Positions 48,017 through 57,716 are shown, counted from the first letter of the stretch. The stretch is 64,000 nt of DNA from Bacteroidales bacterium (GCA_016281015.1 JAEEHS010000033.1:31814-95813); one strand, 5' to 3'. Notes: generated by a model not told the origin, from the sequence alone. Numbers and translations: made by a program.

Positions 48017-49798
48017 ATGAAAAAGTATATTTCCTACGTTCTGCTTCTTCTTCCGGTCCTGCTTCTTGCGGGCTCCTGTGAAAAGAAGAACAAAGAGAAC
48101 CAGCATGTCCAGGAGACGGCCACGCTGACCGGCACCTACTACGTGGGTTCCGATGCGGCCGGGAAGGTCTATGAAATCGCTTCCGGCAGAAGCGAGACGG
48201 TCCTCATCCGGGCCCTCGCCGATGAAGGGAACGTCTCCGACCTGACTGTAAGCATTTCCTTCAAGGCCGATCCTTCGGCCGTCGCAGCCTACAACAAAGC
48301 CCATGGGACATCCTATGTGATGAGCCCGGGGTCAGCGTACGAATTCACGACGCCCTCTGTCATGATGCCCCGCTATGGCCGCTCCTCGACTTCCGCCAAG
48401 CTCAAGATCAGCGCTTCGGGCCTGGAAGACGGCGTCACCTATATCCTGCCTGTCACCATCGACAAGGTGACCGGAACCGACAAATGGGCGGTTTCCGAGA
48501 CCCCGCAGGTTTACATTCTCTTCAAGCAGGCTCCGCCCCGCCCGGGATCCGGCACCAAGGAGGACCCTTACAACCTCTATACGGTCCAGGACCTCAAGGA
48601 AATGAAGAAACTCCTTATCGCAAAGAAAGTTACCTACTTCCGCCTCGAGCAGGACATCGACATGGCCGGTGTGGAGGACTGGGAACCGCTCAACTGGGAG
48701 TCTCCCTATGAACTGGGGATCGATTTCGACGGCAACGGCCACACCATCTCCAACTTCTACTGCGACTATGCATCGTATCCCAGCTTCTTCGGTGTGCTGA
48801 ACGGCAAGTGCTACGACTTGACCCTCGCCCATGCCAAGGTCGTCGTCGCCGACGCCCGGTCGGGTATCCTGGCCGGTTACTGCGGCCTGCAGGATGCCTC
48901 CAAGGGCATCCGAGGCGACTGCGAGCGGGTCCATATCCAGGGTGAACTGGACCACACGAGCTCCTCCAAATATGGCGCCGGCGGCTTCTTCGGCTTCATG
49001 GGCACAGGCTCGCTCCATGCCTGCTCGGCCGATGTTGTCATCAACTCCAAACTGAACAACGTCGGTGGCCTCTTCGGCTACTGCGGCAAGGTCGTGGAGG
49101 TCAGCGACTGCTGGACCAGCGGTGTGATCACCGGCGGCCAGCGCGTCGGCGGCATCGGCGGCGGTACGGTCGGTGATGATGATCCCGCCATTCCGATCAA
49201 GATCTCCAACTGCTACTCTGTTGCCAAGGTCCATGGCTCGTTCGGTATCGGCGGCATCGGTGGTTATTTCTGCAAGGCTACCGCTACCCCGAAGGATGTG
49301 GATCCCGGTAACATCATCGAAAACTGCATTGCCTGGAATGAAGAGATTCGGGCGAATTCGTCCTACAAAGAGGATGGATCGGTCGGCAATCCGACCCCGA
49401 ACGACAAGAGCCACTACAGCTGCGGCGCCATCATCGGATGGACCGCTATCCGGAATACACTCCAGGGCTGCCTCCGCCATCCTGACATGAAGTACAATGA
49501 AAACATCTTCTTTGACTACACCGACGCGTTCAGCCTCTACAACCAGGCAGATGTGTCTCCCGGCTCCCCGCTGGTGGTGGTGGCCGTGGAAGGAGCGAAC
49601 TACAACTATCCTTACCATGGAAAGGCCGCTCCTGCCGGCAAGACCCTTTCGCAGGTAGCCAAGAGCCTGGGATGGAGTCAGAAGGTATGGGACTTCAGCG
49701 GAGATTTTCCGACACTCAGGCCCAAGTCCGACAGCAGCGAAGAGGAAGAGCCGGATCCTTCCGGACAGCTTCCCGACTTTTACGAGAACGAGTTTTAA
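48017..49798 (+). CDS. Lipoprotein with DUF1735-like N-domain and GLUG-type repeats
   Basis: LLAGSCEKK lipobox; VGGLFGYCGKVVEVSDCWTSGVITGGQRVGGIGGG; C-terminal YPYHGKAAPAGKTLSQVAKSLGWSQKVWDFSGDFPTL. Confidence 0.85.
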   Translation: MKKYISYVLLLLPVLLLAGSCEKKNKENQHVQETATLTGTYYVGSDAAGKVYEIASGRSETVLIRALADEGNVSDLTVSISFKADPSAVAAYNKAHGTSYVMSPGSAYEFTTPSVMMPRYGRSSTSAKLKISASGLEDGVTYILPVTIDKVTGTDKWAVSETPQVYILFKQAPPRPGSGTKEDPYNLYTVQDLKEMKKLLIAKKVTYFRLEQDIDMAGVEDWEPLNWESPYELGIDFDGNGHTISNFYCDYASYPSFFGVLNGKCYDLTLAHAKVVVADARSGILAGYCGLQDASKGIRGDCERVHIQGELDHTSSSKYGAGGFFGFMGTGSLHACSADVVINSKLNNVGGLFGYCGKVVEVSDCWTSGVITGGQRVGGIGGGTVGDDDPAIPIKISNCYSVAKVHGSFGIGGIGGYFCKATATPKDVDPGNIIENCIAWNEEIRANSSYKEDGSVGNPTPNDKSHYSCGAIIGWTAIRNTLQGCLRHPDMKYNENIFFDYTDAFSLYNQADVSPGSPLVVVAVEGANYNYPYHGKAAPAGKTLSQVAKSLGWSQKVWDFSGDFPTLRPKSDSSEEEEPDPSGQLPDFYENEF

Positions 49799-49816
49799 CC
49801 CCAAAACATGCAGATC

Positions 49817-51889
49817 ATGAAAACAAGATATTTCATCATTGCCTTGTCCCTTGCCGGAATGCTCTTCTCGTGCAAAAAAGCCCCGCAGAACGATATTCCT
49901 GCTCCAGGTGAACAGATGACCATCAGCGTGACCATCCCGGATGGGGCCACCAAGGCCGGTGCCGGTGAGGTCAAGACCCTGTCATGGACCTGGTCATCCA
50001 CTGACAAGCTGACCATCGTGGGGGAAACCACCGAAGTATTCTCCATCAAGGCTGGCTTCACGCCCAAGAAGGCGGAATTTACCGGAACGCCCGTCAAGGG
50101 TGAGAAATTCTCCATTTACTATCCCGACCATACGATCGGGACAGCCGATTGGAGCGGCCAGGTGCAGAAAGGCAACAACAACCTCAACCACCTCTCCTAT
50201 GCCGCTGCCATCACGGATGTGGACCAGTACAGCAGTTTCTCCTTCAGTGCGGACTGGGCCGAAGAACACGGCGGCAGCTTCTCCCAGATTGGCGTCCTGA
50301 AATTCGTGATGGCTCCTCCCACAGGGACCAGCCTCTTCACGGAAGTGTCCATCGCTACCGAAGACGAACTCTTCTACAGCGGTAATGGCGACACGAAAGT
50401 CAGGAGCCTGAGCCTGAGCATGGAGGAAATCACCCTGGGCGCTGGGGAAGACCTTGTTGCCTGGATGGTAACTTCCTGCAACGAGGCCGTCATCCCCTCC
50501 GGTACGCCCTACACCGTGACGCTCATCGCCGACGGAAAGACCTATGCCCAGAAGATTTCCAAGACCAGCGATTCCGTCCTGAAAAGCGGCCAGGTCAATG
50601 TGATTACCCTCGCTGACCCGACCCTCTGGAAGGACGATACGCCCCGCTTTGCTTCCGGTGAAGGCACAGCGGCCAGCCCGTACATCATTACGACCATTGC
50701 CCACCTCAAGAACGTAGGCGATGAACTGCTTGCCGGCAGTGCGGTCTACTTCAAGCTGGGCGCCGATATCGACATGACAGGGCTCACCTGGACTCCGATT
50801 TCCTGCGACGGCGGCAAGCAGCTGGTCCTGGATGGCGACGGCCATACCATCAGCCATTTGGGAGCACCGCTGGTGGACAAGTTGAACGGTACTGTCCAGC
50901 ATCTTACCCTTGATGCGGCTGCGATAACGATTTCCGGGGTAGGCGGCATTCTCGCTGCCTCGGTGCCGGCAGACTCCGAAGCGACCATTTCCGATATCCA
51001 GCTCAGCAACAGCAGCATCTCTGCGACCAGCTCCACCGGCGGCGTGCTCGGACAGACGGATGGCAAACTGACCATGTCCAAGGTCACGGTCACCAGCACG
51101 AATGTGTCCAGCAGCAATCTCGCCGGCGGCGTGGTGGGCTTCGTAAATCACAGCGGGACCGCCACCAGCTCGTTGGACGAGTGCTCCTACATCAGCGGCA
51201 CCGTCTCGGCCTCCGCCCGCTATTGCGGCGGTCTGGTCGGCAGCGTGTCCAATGTAGCCCATGTCGTTTCCAACAGCCTGGTCAAAGATGCCACGATCAC
51301 GTCCACCAAAGACCGCGTGGGCGGTGCCCTTGGCCAGCTTCAGAGGGCAGCCAGCCTCCTCCACAGCCAGGTGGAAAACGTGACCATCTCGGGTGGTGAT
51401 AATACCGCCGGCGTCATCGGCGTATGCTACGGAACCGCGTCCCGCTGCTCTGTCACCGGCGGCAGTGTGACCAGTACGACCAAACAACTGGGAGGCTTTA
51501 CCGCCTATCCGGAGAATGCCACCATCACCGACTGCTATGCCGTTACGACCGTCAACGGAGGATCGATCGACTATGTCGGCGGCTTCGTGGGCCTGTGCAA
51601 GGGCGGAAATACCGTCACCAACTGCTATGAGGCCTGCAGCGTCAGTGGGACCGCCACCAACATCGGCGCCTTCATCGGCTACATTGACACGGCCGGCTCG
51701 ACCGTCAGCAAGTGTATCGCTTGGGAGGCCGCACTGCCCTTCGTCGGCGGTGTCAAGACGGCCGGACAGGACAGCAATGTCACCGACAACTATATCGGCA
51801 CCGAGGGGACCGTCTCTGCCAAGGCCCAGTCCATGGGCTGGAGCGCTGACATCTGGGACTTCAGCGGTGATTTCCCTAAACTGAAATAG
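49817..51889 (+). CDS. GLUG-repeat lipoprotein
   Basis: LLFSCKK lipobox; repeated GG(V/F)VG...N(C/S)YxxxS(V/I) units; C-terminal SMGWSADIWDFSGDFPKLK. Confidence 0.85.
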   Translation: MKTRYFIIALSLAGMLFSCKKAPQNDIPAPGEQMTISVTIPDGATKAGAGEVKTLSWTWSSTDKLTIVGETTEVFSIKAGFTPKKAEFTGTPVKGEKFSIYYPDHTIGTADWSGQVQKGNNNLNHLSYAAAITDVDQYSSFSFSADWAEEHGGSFSQIGVLKFVMAPPTGTSLFTEVSIATEDELFYSGNGDTKVRSLSLSMEEITLGAGEDLVAWMVTSCNEAVIPSGTPYTVTLIADGKTYAQKISKTSDSVLKSGQVNVITLADPTLWKDDTPRFASGEGTAASPYIITTIAHLKNVGDELLAGSAVYFKLGADIDMTGLTWTPISCDGGKQLVLDGDGHTISHLGAPLVDKLNGTVQHLTLDAAAITISGVGGILAASVPADSEATISDIQLSNSSISATSSTGGVLGQTDGKLTMSKVTVTSTNVSSSNLAGGVVGFVNHSGTATSSLDECSYISGTVSASARYCGGLVGSVSNVAHVVSNSLVKDATITSTKDRVGGALGQLQRAASLLHSQVENVTISGGDNTAGVIGVCYGTASRCSVTGGSVTSTTKQLGGFTAYPENATITDCYAVTTVNGGSIDYVGGFVGLCKGGNTVTNCYEACSVSGTATNIGAFIGYIDTAGSTVSKCIAWEAALPFVGGVKTAGQDSNVTDNYIGTEGTVSAKAQSMGWSADIWDFSGDFPKLK

Positions 51890-51891
51890 CC

Positions 51892-53016
51892 ATGCGTACA
51901 ATACAACGGATCCTATGGATCACTACTGCTCTCCTGCCGCTATTCTTCTACGGCTGTGAAAAGGGCAAACAACACGTCGAGCTTCCCCCGCCGACGACCG
52001 AGATTCCCGGCGGAGAAGATCCGGGGGGCGGGAACAACCCCGGGGGCGAGACCCCCGGGGGGAGTTCCACCCACTCCGGTCCCTGGGATGAGAACCGCGG
52101 CAAGGTCGTCACTCCCTCCGGGGAAGGATGGACAAGCAAGACGGTCCGCGAAGGCATTGTCTACTATGCTTTCTCCGGGACGGACGCCATCTCCGGCCAG
52201 CCGCAGAAGATTTTTGCCGTCGACCTGGACCTTAGCAATCCCAAGTATGAGCTCAAACTCACCCGGAGCGCTTCGGCCGTCTACACCTCCGAGGTCCATA
52301 AGAACTACAATGCCATCGCCACGATCAATGCGGGCTATGAGGCCCCGTCCATCTACATCCGGTCGGAAGGAAAGGATTTTTCCGTCATCAACAATGTCCA
52401 GATCGGTGATACAGGCCAGGACAATTGGAAAAGCGAAGGGGCGTTTTACCTGACCTCCAGCGGTGAACCCGGCATCGTCTTTGTGGGCTCTCCCAAACGG
52501 GACGGGGTCGTCAGCGGGATCAAGGGCGGCAGCTATGCCGATGCCTGCAAGAAACAGCGGGAGTACTACCAGGGGATGAAGAAGGCCAGCTATCCCTATC
52601 TTCTCTCCAGCGCCCCGCTGATGATCGACGATTACGAGCCGCTCGGAGACACCTTCTGCGACTTCACCATCTCGGAATCCCAGGCCAACGCCTTGAATTC
52701 TGAGAACCTGGAACACCACCAGCGGGTCCGCCATCCCCGTACGGCCATCGGCATTACCGAGAACAAGCATTTCATCATGCTGGTCGTGGACGGGCGGCGC
52801 ACTACCCGGAAAGGCATGTCCTGCAAGGAACTCACCGACTTCATGGTCAAGTGGTTCAATCCACAGTGGGCCCTCAACCTCGACGGCGGCGGTTCGACGA
52901 CCATGTGCGTCGAGAATCTCGGTGACAGCCGAAATGTGGTCAACTCCCCCATTGACGGCAGCGTCAACGGACAGGAGCGCAAGCGCGATACCCATATTGT
53001 TATTTTAGCCAAATAA
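51892..53016 (+). CDS. Phosphodiester glycosidase family (NAGPA-domain) lipoprotein
   Basis: LPLFFYGCEK lipobox; HPRTAIGITENKHFIMLVVDGRRTTRKGMSCKELTDFMVKWFNPQWALNLDGGGSTTMCVENLGDSRNVVNSP. Confidence 0.88.
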   Translation: MRTIQRILWITTALLPLFFYGCEKGKQHVELPPPTTEIPGGEDPGGGNNPGGETPGGSSTHSGPWDENRGKVVTPSGEGWTSKTVREGIVYYAFSGTDAISGQPQKIFAVDLDLSNPKYELKLTRSASAVYTSEVHKNYNAIATINAGYEAPSIYIRSEGKDFSVINNVQIGDTGQDNWKSEGAFYLTSSGEPGIVFVGSPKRDGVVSGIKGGSYADACKKQREYYQGMKKASYPYLLSSAPLMIDDYEPLGDTFCDFTISESQANALNSENLEHHQRVRHPRTAIGITENKHFIMLVVDGRRTTRKGMSCKELTDFMVKWFNPQWALNLDGGGSTTMCVENLGDSRNVVNSPIDGSVNGQERKRDTHIVILAK

Positions 53017-53026
53017 AGCGATCCCC

Positions 53027-55342
53027 ATGAAAACTAGACATTTCCTTTACCTGATTTTTGCTGTGGCGGCACTCGCCTCCTGCGAGAAAACGAAAGAACC
53101 TGCCGCTCCCGGGGGCGGTGGGAGCAGCACCCCAAGCGGTATCAAGGTAACACTTCCCTCCTCGGGGCCCTTCAGCGTGTACCGTTGGGTTGCTTCCGAC
53201 AAGATCCGTGTAGGCGATCTCGTGTATTCCCTTAAGGAAGGCGCCGGGGCAGCCGCCGGTGTATTTGACGGTACACCCAAGAAAGACAATTTCTACACGA
53301 TTGCCTATCCCTCCGAAATCAAGGGGGCGGACACCTATATGGCGTACAATCTGACAGGACAGGTCCAAAGCGGGAACGCGTCCACAGACCACCTGGCCCT
53401 CACGGCCCTCATAGAGGACGCCAATAGCTATGAAGACATTGTCCTCAGCAAGGAATGGGCCACGTCCAAAAGCGGATCGTTCCGCTCCAACGGCGTGGTG
53501 GTGATGAACCTCACGCTGCCTTCTGATGCAGGCTCGCTGAAGCGTATTACCCTCTCGGCCTCCAGTGTTTCGTTCCCGACCAATAACTCCGGCAACGAGA
53601 CCGCAGAGAGCCTGGAGCTCCAGCTGAGCGGTGCATCAGCTTCCGCTCCTGTGAAGGCCTACCTCGCCGTATCGGAAAAAGCGGTTGACCTCCCTGCCGA
53701 AGCACTCAAACTCACCGTAGAGGGAGACGTCACCTATATGATCATGGTTCCCCAGGCCGTGAAGATGGGCGGCGGCATCCTGACCGAAATCACCGTCAGC
53801 ACCGCTTCTTCATGGACCGCCTATACTCCGATCTCGGGGAAGGGCACAGAAGCTTCACCCTACATCCTGGAGTCGGCTGAACATATCGAGCAGATGCCCG
53901 AGCTCATGGAAGAAGGCAAGACCACCTGGTTTGAGCTCGGCGCCGACATCGACATGAAGAACATCCTCGAATGGGAGGCTATCAACGTTATCTCTCCTTA
54001 TTCCAAGGCGGTCCATTTCGACGGAAAAGGCCATACAATTTCCAACTTCAAGTGCGATGCCGCCATCTATCCGAGCCTGTTCGGTGTCCTGAACGGCACC
54101 GTCCAGAATGTAGTCTTTGACAAGGCCGAAATCGACGGAAGCGGCAAGGCCGGCATCGTGGCCGGATACTGCGGCACCAAGGTTGGATCCGACTACGTCA
54201 TCGGCAAGATTTCCGGCATCACGGTGAAGAACTCCTCCGTGAAGACGGACTCCTATGCCGGCGGTATCGTCGGACAGGTCTACTGCCCGACCGAGATTTC
54301 CGACTGTCATGCCATCAATACCTCCATCATTTCCACGGGTGAACGCGTGGGCGGTATCGTCGGACAGGCGGGTGTATCCAGCGAGAACGTGGGCATCACA
54401 CTCAAAGAATGCACCGCGGAGAATGTGACCGCCGAAGCCCAGAAGAATGTGGGCGGGATCATCGGCGTGAGCTATGGCGATGTTCTCAAATGCACGGCCT
54501 CCGGCCACCTGACGACGAATCTTAAAAACGCCAAGGAAGTTTCCGTCGGCGGCGTCATCGGCCACCTGGAAAATGGTAACGCAGCCGACTGCTCGGCTTC
54601 TACCGTCATTGAAGTCACCCTCGAGGGCCGTGGACTGGGTGGATTCGTGGGCACCTTCAAGGCCGGAAAGATTGAGCGCTGCTACTCGACCGGAAGCGTC
54701 AGCGGCATTCACCGCAACACCGGCGGTTTCGTGGGCCTGATCCAGACCTCTCTCGCAGCGGCCACGATCGAGAACTGCTACGCCACCGGCAAGGTGTCGG
54801 CCAATTCCTATGAAGGAGGCTTTGTCGGCCTGGTGGACGGTCAGCCGTACGACGTCCTCATCAAGAACTGCTACTGCACCGGCGACGTCGTGGGTACGAA
54901 GTTCGGCATTGGTGGTTTCGTCGGCTTCCAGTCCTGCACCAAGTTCCAGGCCATCGGTTGTGTGGCATGGAATGAAAAAGTTACGCCCGGCGACATCGCT
55001 GAAGGGAGCTGGAGCAGCGGCGCCTTTGTGGGCGTTACCTACCCGCTGTCCACCATCACCAACTGCTATCGCCATCCCGCGATGGAACTGACGGCCTACT
55101 GGGTCCCGGCGGTGGGTTATTCCCATCCCGACGTCAGCCCGAGTTCGCCGCTCATCAAGCAGGACGGTACGCCTTCCAAGGCCACCTCCACGGCCAACGA
55201 CCAGGACGGCTATCCGCAGTTCCCTTACCACGGGAAGGTCGCGGCTGCCGGGAAGACCCTTCCCCAGCTCGCTTCTGACGTCCTCGGCTGGGACAGCGCC
55301 GTCTGGGATTTCAGCGGAAACCTCCCTGTCCTGAAAAAGTAA
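53027..55342 (+). CDS. GLUG-repeat lipoprotein
   Basis: ALASCEKTKE lipobox; GGFVGTFKAGKIERCYSTGSVSGIHRNTGGFVGL repeats; C-terminal YHGKVAAAGKTLPQLASDVLGWDSAVWDFSGNLPVLKK. Confidence 0.86.
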   Translation: MKTRHFLYLIFAVAALASCEKTKEPAAPGGGGSSTPSGIKVTLPSSGPFSVYRWVASDKIRVGDLVYSLKEGAGAAAGVFDGTPKKDNFYTIAYPSEIKGADTYMAYNLTGQVQSGNASTDHLALTALIEDANSYEDIVLSKEWATSKSGSFRSNGVVVMNLTLPSDAGSLKRITLSASSVSFPTNNSGNETAESLELQLSGASASAPVKAYLAVSEKAVDLPAEALKLTVEGDVTYMIMVPQAVKMGGGILTEITVSTASSWTAYTPISGKGTEASPYILESAEHIEQMPELMEEGKTTWFELGADIDMKNILEWEAINVISPYSKAVHFDGKGHTISNFKCDAAIYPSLFGVLNGTVQNVVFDKAEIDGSGKAGIVAGYCGTKVGSDYVIGKISGITVKNSSVKTDSYAGGIVGQVYCPTEISDCHAINTSIISTGERVGGIVGQAGVSSENVGITLKECTAENVTAEAQKNVGGIIGVSYGDVLKCTASGHLTTNLKNAKEVSVGGVIGHLENGNAADCSASTVIEVTLEGRGLGGFVGTFKAGKIERCYSTGSVSGIHRNTGGFVGLIQTSLAAATIENCYATGKVSANSYEGGFVGLVDGQPYDVLIKNCYCTGDVVGTKFGIGGFVGFQSCTKFQAIGCVAWNEKVTPGDIAEGSWSSGAFVGVTYPLSTITNCYRHPAMELTAYWVPAVGYSHPDVSPSSPLIKQDGTPSKATSTANDQDGYPQFPYHGKVAAAGKTLPQLASDVLGWDSAVWDFSGNLPVLKK

Positions 55343-55348
55343 ACGGCG

Positions 55349-56716
55349 ATGAAGCGAAACGCAATCCTTCTTTTTCTCGCAGCGGCGCTGTCCTCCTGCA
55401 ACAAGACAGCGCCTTCTGCCGAAGTAGTTCCTCCTTCCGGACTGGAAATCAGCGGTGAAGGGACGGAAGTCGCCTTGGTCCAGGCTATGGTTCCCGTCGC
55501 AGAAGGCGTATGGGACCTCTACGGCCAGTTCCACAGCGGCCTGGTCAAGGTCGCCGAGACCGGTGGCAAAGAGTTCGTCTCCTTCAGGGTTAATCCCCTG
55601 AAGGAAGGACTCTGCCGGCTTCGCGTCAAGGCTGACAAGAGCTGGAGCCTTGTCCACATCAACAAGGTCTCCCTCGTCGTGACCGAGGGCGGCGTGGACG
55701 ATCCCAAGACTGGAAACAAACCTCCCATCGAGGCCGTTTACGCGGGTGACGGCGTATGGACCGTACCGAAGTTGTATATCGGAACGGACCATGTCCGCTA
55801 CCGCTTCCATCTGGAAACCGACGCGCCCCAGGAGCTTCAGTACTGGTGTGCCAGTTGGGACAACGCCGGCAGCCAGCCGACGGAGTACACGCCGGAGTAC
55901 CTGAAGATTCGCGCCCTCGGAAGCACGGAATACGAGGCCCTCTACCTGAAGGACAACCGGGCCTGCTGGATGTTCCCTGCTTCCGAGACCGAGCGCCTGG
56001 CAGAGTTCCAGCTGTCCATGAATTCGGCCTCTCCCAGCATGGCGGTCAGTTTCTCCACAGCCCACATGGGCCCCAAGGCTGTGTTCATCGGCGACAGCAT
56101 CACCTGGCAGTGGGGTACTTCCCCGAGAGAGATTGCCAAAACTTCGATCGTGATTCCGCTCTCCCCCCTGCCCTCCTTTCTGGAGGACAAAGGAGCGAAT
56201 GTGAAGGTCACCTGGCATCCGCAGTTCTTCACCTCCAATGGCTATGTGGACAAAGGCGTAAGCGGCGAACGGACCGACCAGATGGTCCTTCGCTACCAGC
56301 GTGACGTGTTGAACCTGGATCCCCAGTGCGTCGTCATCATGGGCGGGACAAACGACCTCGCCAATGGCTACACAGAAGCTACTATCCTGTTGAATATCAA
56401 GAAAATGGCAGAGCAAGCTGAGGCGCTGAACATGAAGGTGGTCCTCTGCTCCGTCACACCCTGCAACCGCGAGTACTCCGCCCTGTCAAATCCCAAGACC
56501 AAGGGCGCCCATATCATCAAGTTGAACCAGATGATCAAGGAGTATGCCGACGAGAAGGGCTTCATCTGGTGTAACTACCACCCTCATCTGGTGGCAGAGG
56601 ACAAACTCTCCATGCAGGAACGCTACTGGCTCTACGACGACCTCCATCCCAACCCCGATGCCTACACGGTGATGGAAGGCATCATCAAGCCCATCATCGA
56701 CTCCCTGACGGAGTAG
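55349..56716 (+). CDS. SGNH/GDSL hydrolase lipoprotein with SusE/F-like N-terminal region
   Basis: KAVFIGDSITWQWGT...VVIMGGTNDLANG...YDDLHPNPDAY; lipobox LSSCNK. Confidence 0.87.
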   Translation: MKRNAILLFLAAALSSCNKTAPSAEVVPPSGLEISGEGTEVALVQAMVPVAEGVWDLYGQFHSGLVKVAETGGKEFVSFRVNPLKEGLCRLRVKADKSWSLVHINKVSLVVTEGGVDDPKTGNKPPIEAVYAGDGVWTVPKLYIGTDHVRYRFHLETDAPQELQYWCASWDNAGSQPTEYTPEYLKIRALGSTEYEALYLKDNRACWMFPASETERLAEFQLSMNSASPSMAVSFSTAHMGPKAVFIGDSITWQWGTSPREIAKTSIVIPLSPLPSFLEDKGANVKVTWHPQFFTSNGYVDKGVSGERTDQMVLRYQRDVLNLDPQCVVIMGGTNDLANGYTEATILLNIKKMAEQAEALNMKVVLCSVTPCNREYSALSNPKTKGAHIIKLNQMIKEYADEKGFIWCNYHPHLVAEDKLSMQERYWLYDDLHPNPDAYTVMEGIIKPIIDSLTE

Positions 56717-56759
56717 ATGACGGAGTAACTGACAGAGTTGCTGACGAAGTAGCTGACAG
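56705..56759 (+). repeat. 12-bp tandem repeat spanning the SGNH gene stop codon
   Basis: ctgacggagtag|atgacggagtaa|ctgacagagttg|ctgacgaagtag|ctgacag; first unit contains the TAG stop. Confidence 0.92.
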
Positions 56760-56773
56760 TTTTACGAAAGCAC

Positions 56774-56799
56774 GAGGCCGACCCTTCGGGGCCGGCCTC
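56774..56799 (+). terminator. Strong hairpin downstream of the SusCD operon
   Basis: gaggccg-acccttcgggg-ccggcctc with TTCG loop; no clear T-tract, so intrinsic termination is tentative. Confidence 0.5.
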
Positions 56800-56884
56800 T
56801 GTGCGTGCGGGGGCGGCTTTGTGTGTGCGGGGCGGCCTTTGTGCGCGAGCGGGCGGGGTGACACTAGCTCGAAACGAGGACAGC

Positions 56885-56991
56885 CGTGAAATGGAAACAA
56901 TTGAGCAACAGTAAATTATGACTTTCAACCTCTGCATTATGCAGAGGTTGGATTGCATAACTCATTGATGGATATGAGTTTCCATTTCACG
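56885..56991. repeat. 107-bp palindromic element, copy 2 (module A)
   Basis: cgtgaaatggaaac...gtttccatttcacg-type termini (agtttccatttcacg) and perfect internal hairpin caacctctgca-tta-tgcagaggttg. Confidence 0.9.
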
Positions 56992-57133
56992 CCTCGGAGG
57001 GCCTGCGGAAGGAACTGCTGGGGCTGCTGGTCTGGTGGTGCTGCTGGACTGATGGGTTACAGGCCTGCGGGGCTGCGGGGTGTTCATCAGCATCTTTGTA
57101 AACTGCTGCTATTCAACACCTTGCAAAGTAGTC

Positions 57134-57225
57134 GATGGACAGTGGCGACGAAAAACAGAGAGGTATCCATGATGCATTTCATAAGTTGTTGCAATTCAAA
57201 ATGTTATGAAAACACCGATGGACAG
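57134..57225 (+). repeat. Divergent RAYT-A-type repeat unit
   Basis: tggacagtggcgacgaaaaacagagaggtatccatg...atgttatgaaaacaccgatggacag parallels tggacacc..ctaaaacaggaggggtatccatg...atgttacgaaagcgcccatggaca at 8979-9066. Confidence 0.7.
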
Positions 57226-57227
57226 CC

Positions 57228-57421
57228 CGGAGGGCATAGGAGCCGGAGAGGCAGGGGGCCGAGGATGGCATGGCCACCCTGTGCACCCCAGCCATCTGAG
57301 ATGGCCGGGGACCCCGACGGCCGTGTTAGAGGGAGGGGCCCACAAGCGAAGCGCAGTGGGAAGGATAGCCCCGAAGGGGCGTACCAGCCGAGGCCCCCTG
57401 CCTGCAGGCGACTACCCGACG
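57228..57421. repeat. GC-rich structured repeat element, copy 2 (module B)
   Basis: cggagggcataggagccggagaggcagggggcc identical to copy 1; stem ggcagggggcc (57250-57260) / ggccccctgcc (57392-57402); internal cccac-aagcgaagcgca-gtggg and cccc-gaa-gggg hairpins. Confidence 0.85.
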
Positions 57422-57471
57422 GGCGAGAGCGAGCCCTTCCGCCCCGACACCCTTCGGCCACGCCCCGCCGT

Positions 57472-57525
57472 GACCTGCGGAAGAACGGAAAAGGCCGATA
57501 GCGTTCGGCGGCAGGGACGGCAGGA
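57472..57525. repeat. Module C, copy 2
   Basis: gacctgcggaagaacggaaaaggccgatagcgttcggcggcagggacggcagga resembles 19024-19073. Confidence 0.75.
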
Positions 57526-57716
57526 TGCTTTGTGCGGCCCGAGGCGTGCACACCGGTCCATCGCAGTTACCTGTAGGCTCAAAAAGGCCCGTTTTTGAGT
57601 ACACCCTGCCACCAGTGTGGACCGGTGGGTTCGGGCGTGGTAACAGAGTGGGCTGATGGAATCGGGCGGTGGAATCGGGCGTGGCGACCGTTATACGCAC
57701 CACCTCCCCCGTGAAG

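Noticed and set aside
48332-56416. Long antisense ORFs across the GLUG/NAGPA genes (490, 635, 351 and 853 aa)
   Set aside because: Mirror frames of repetitive GC-rich genes; sense frames carry signal peptides and domains.
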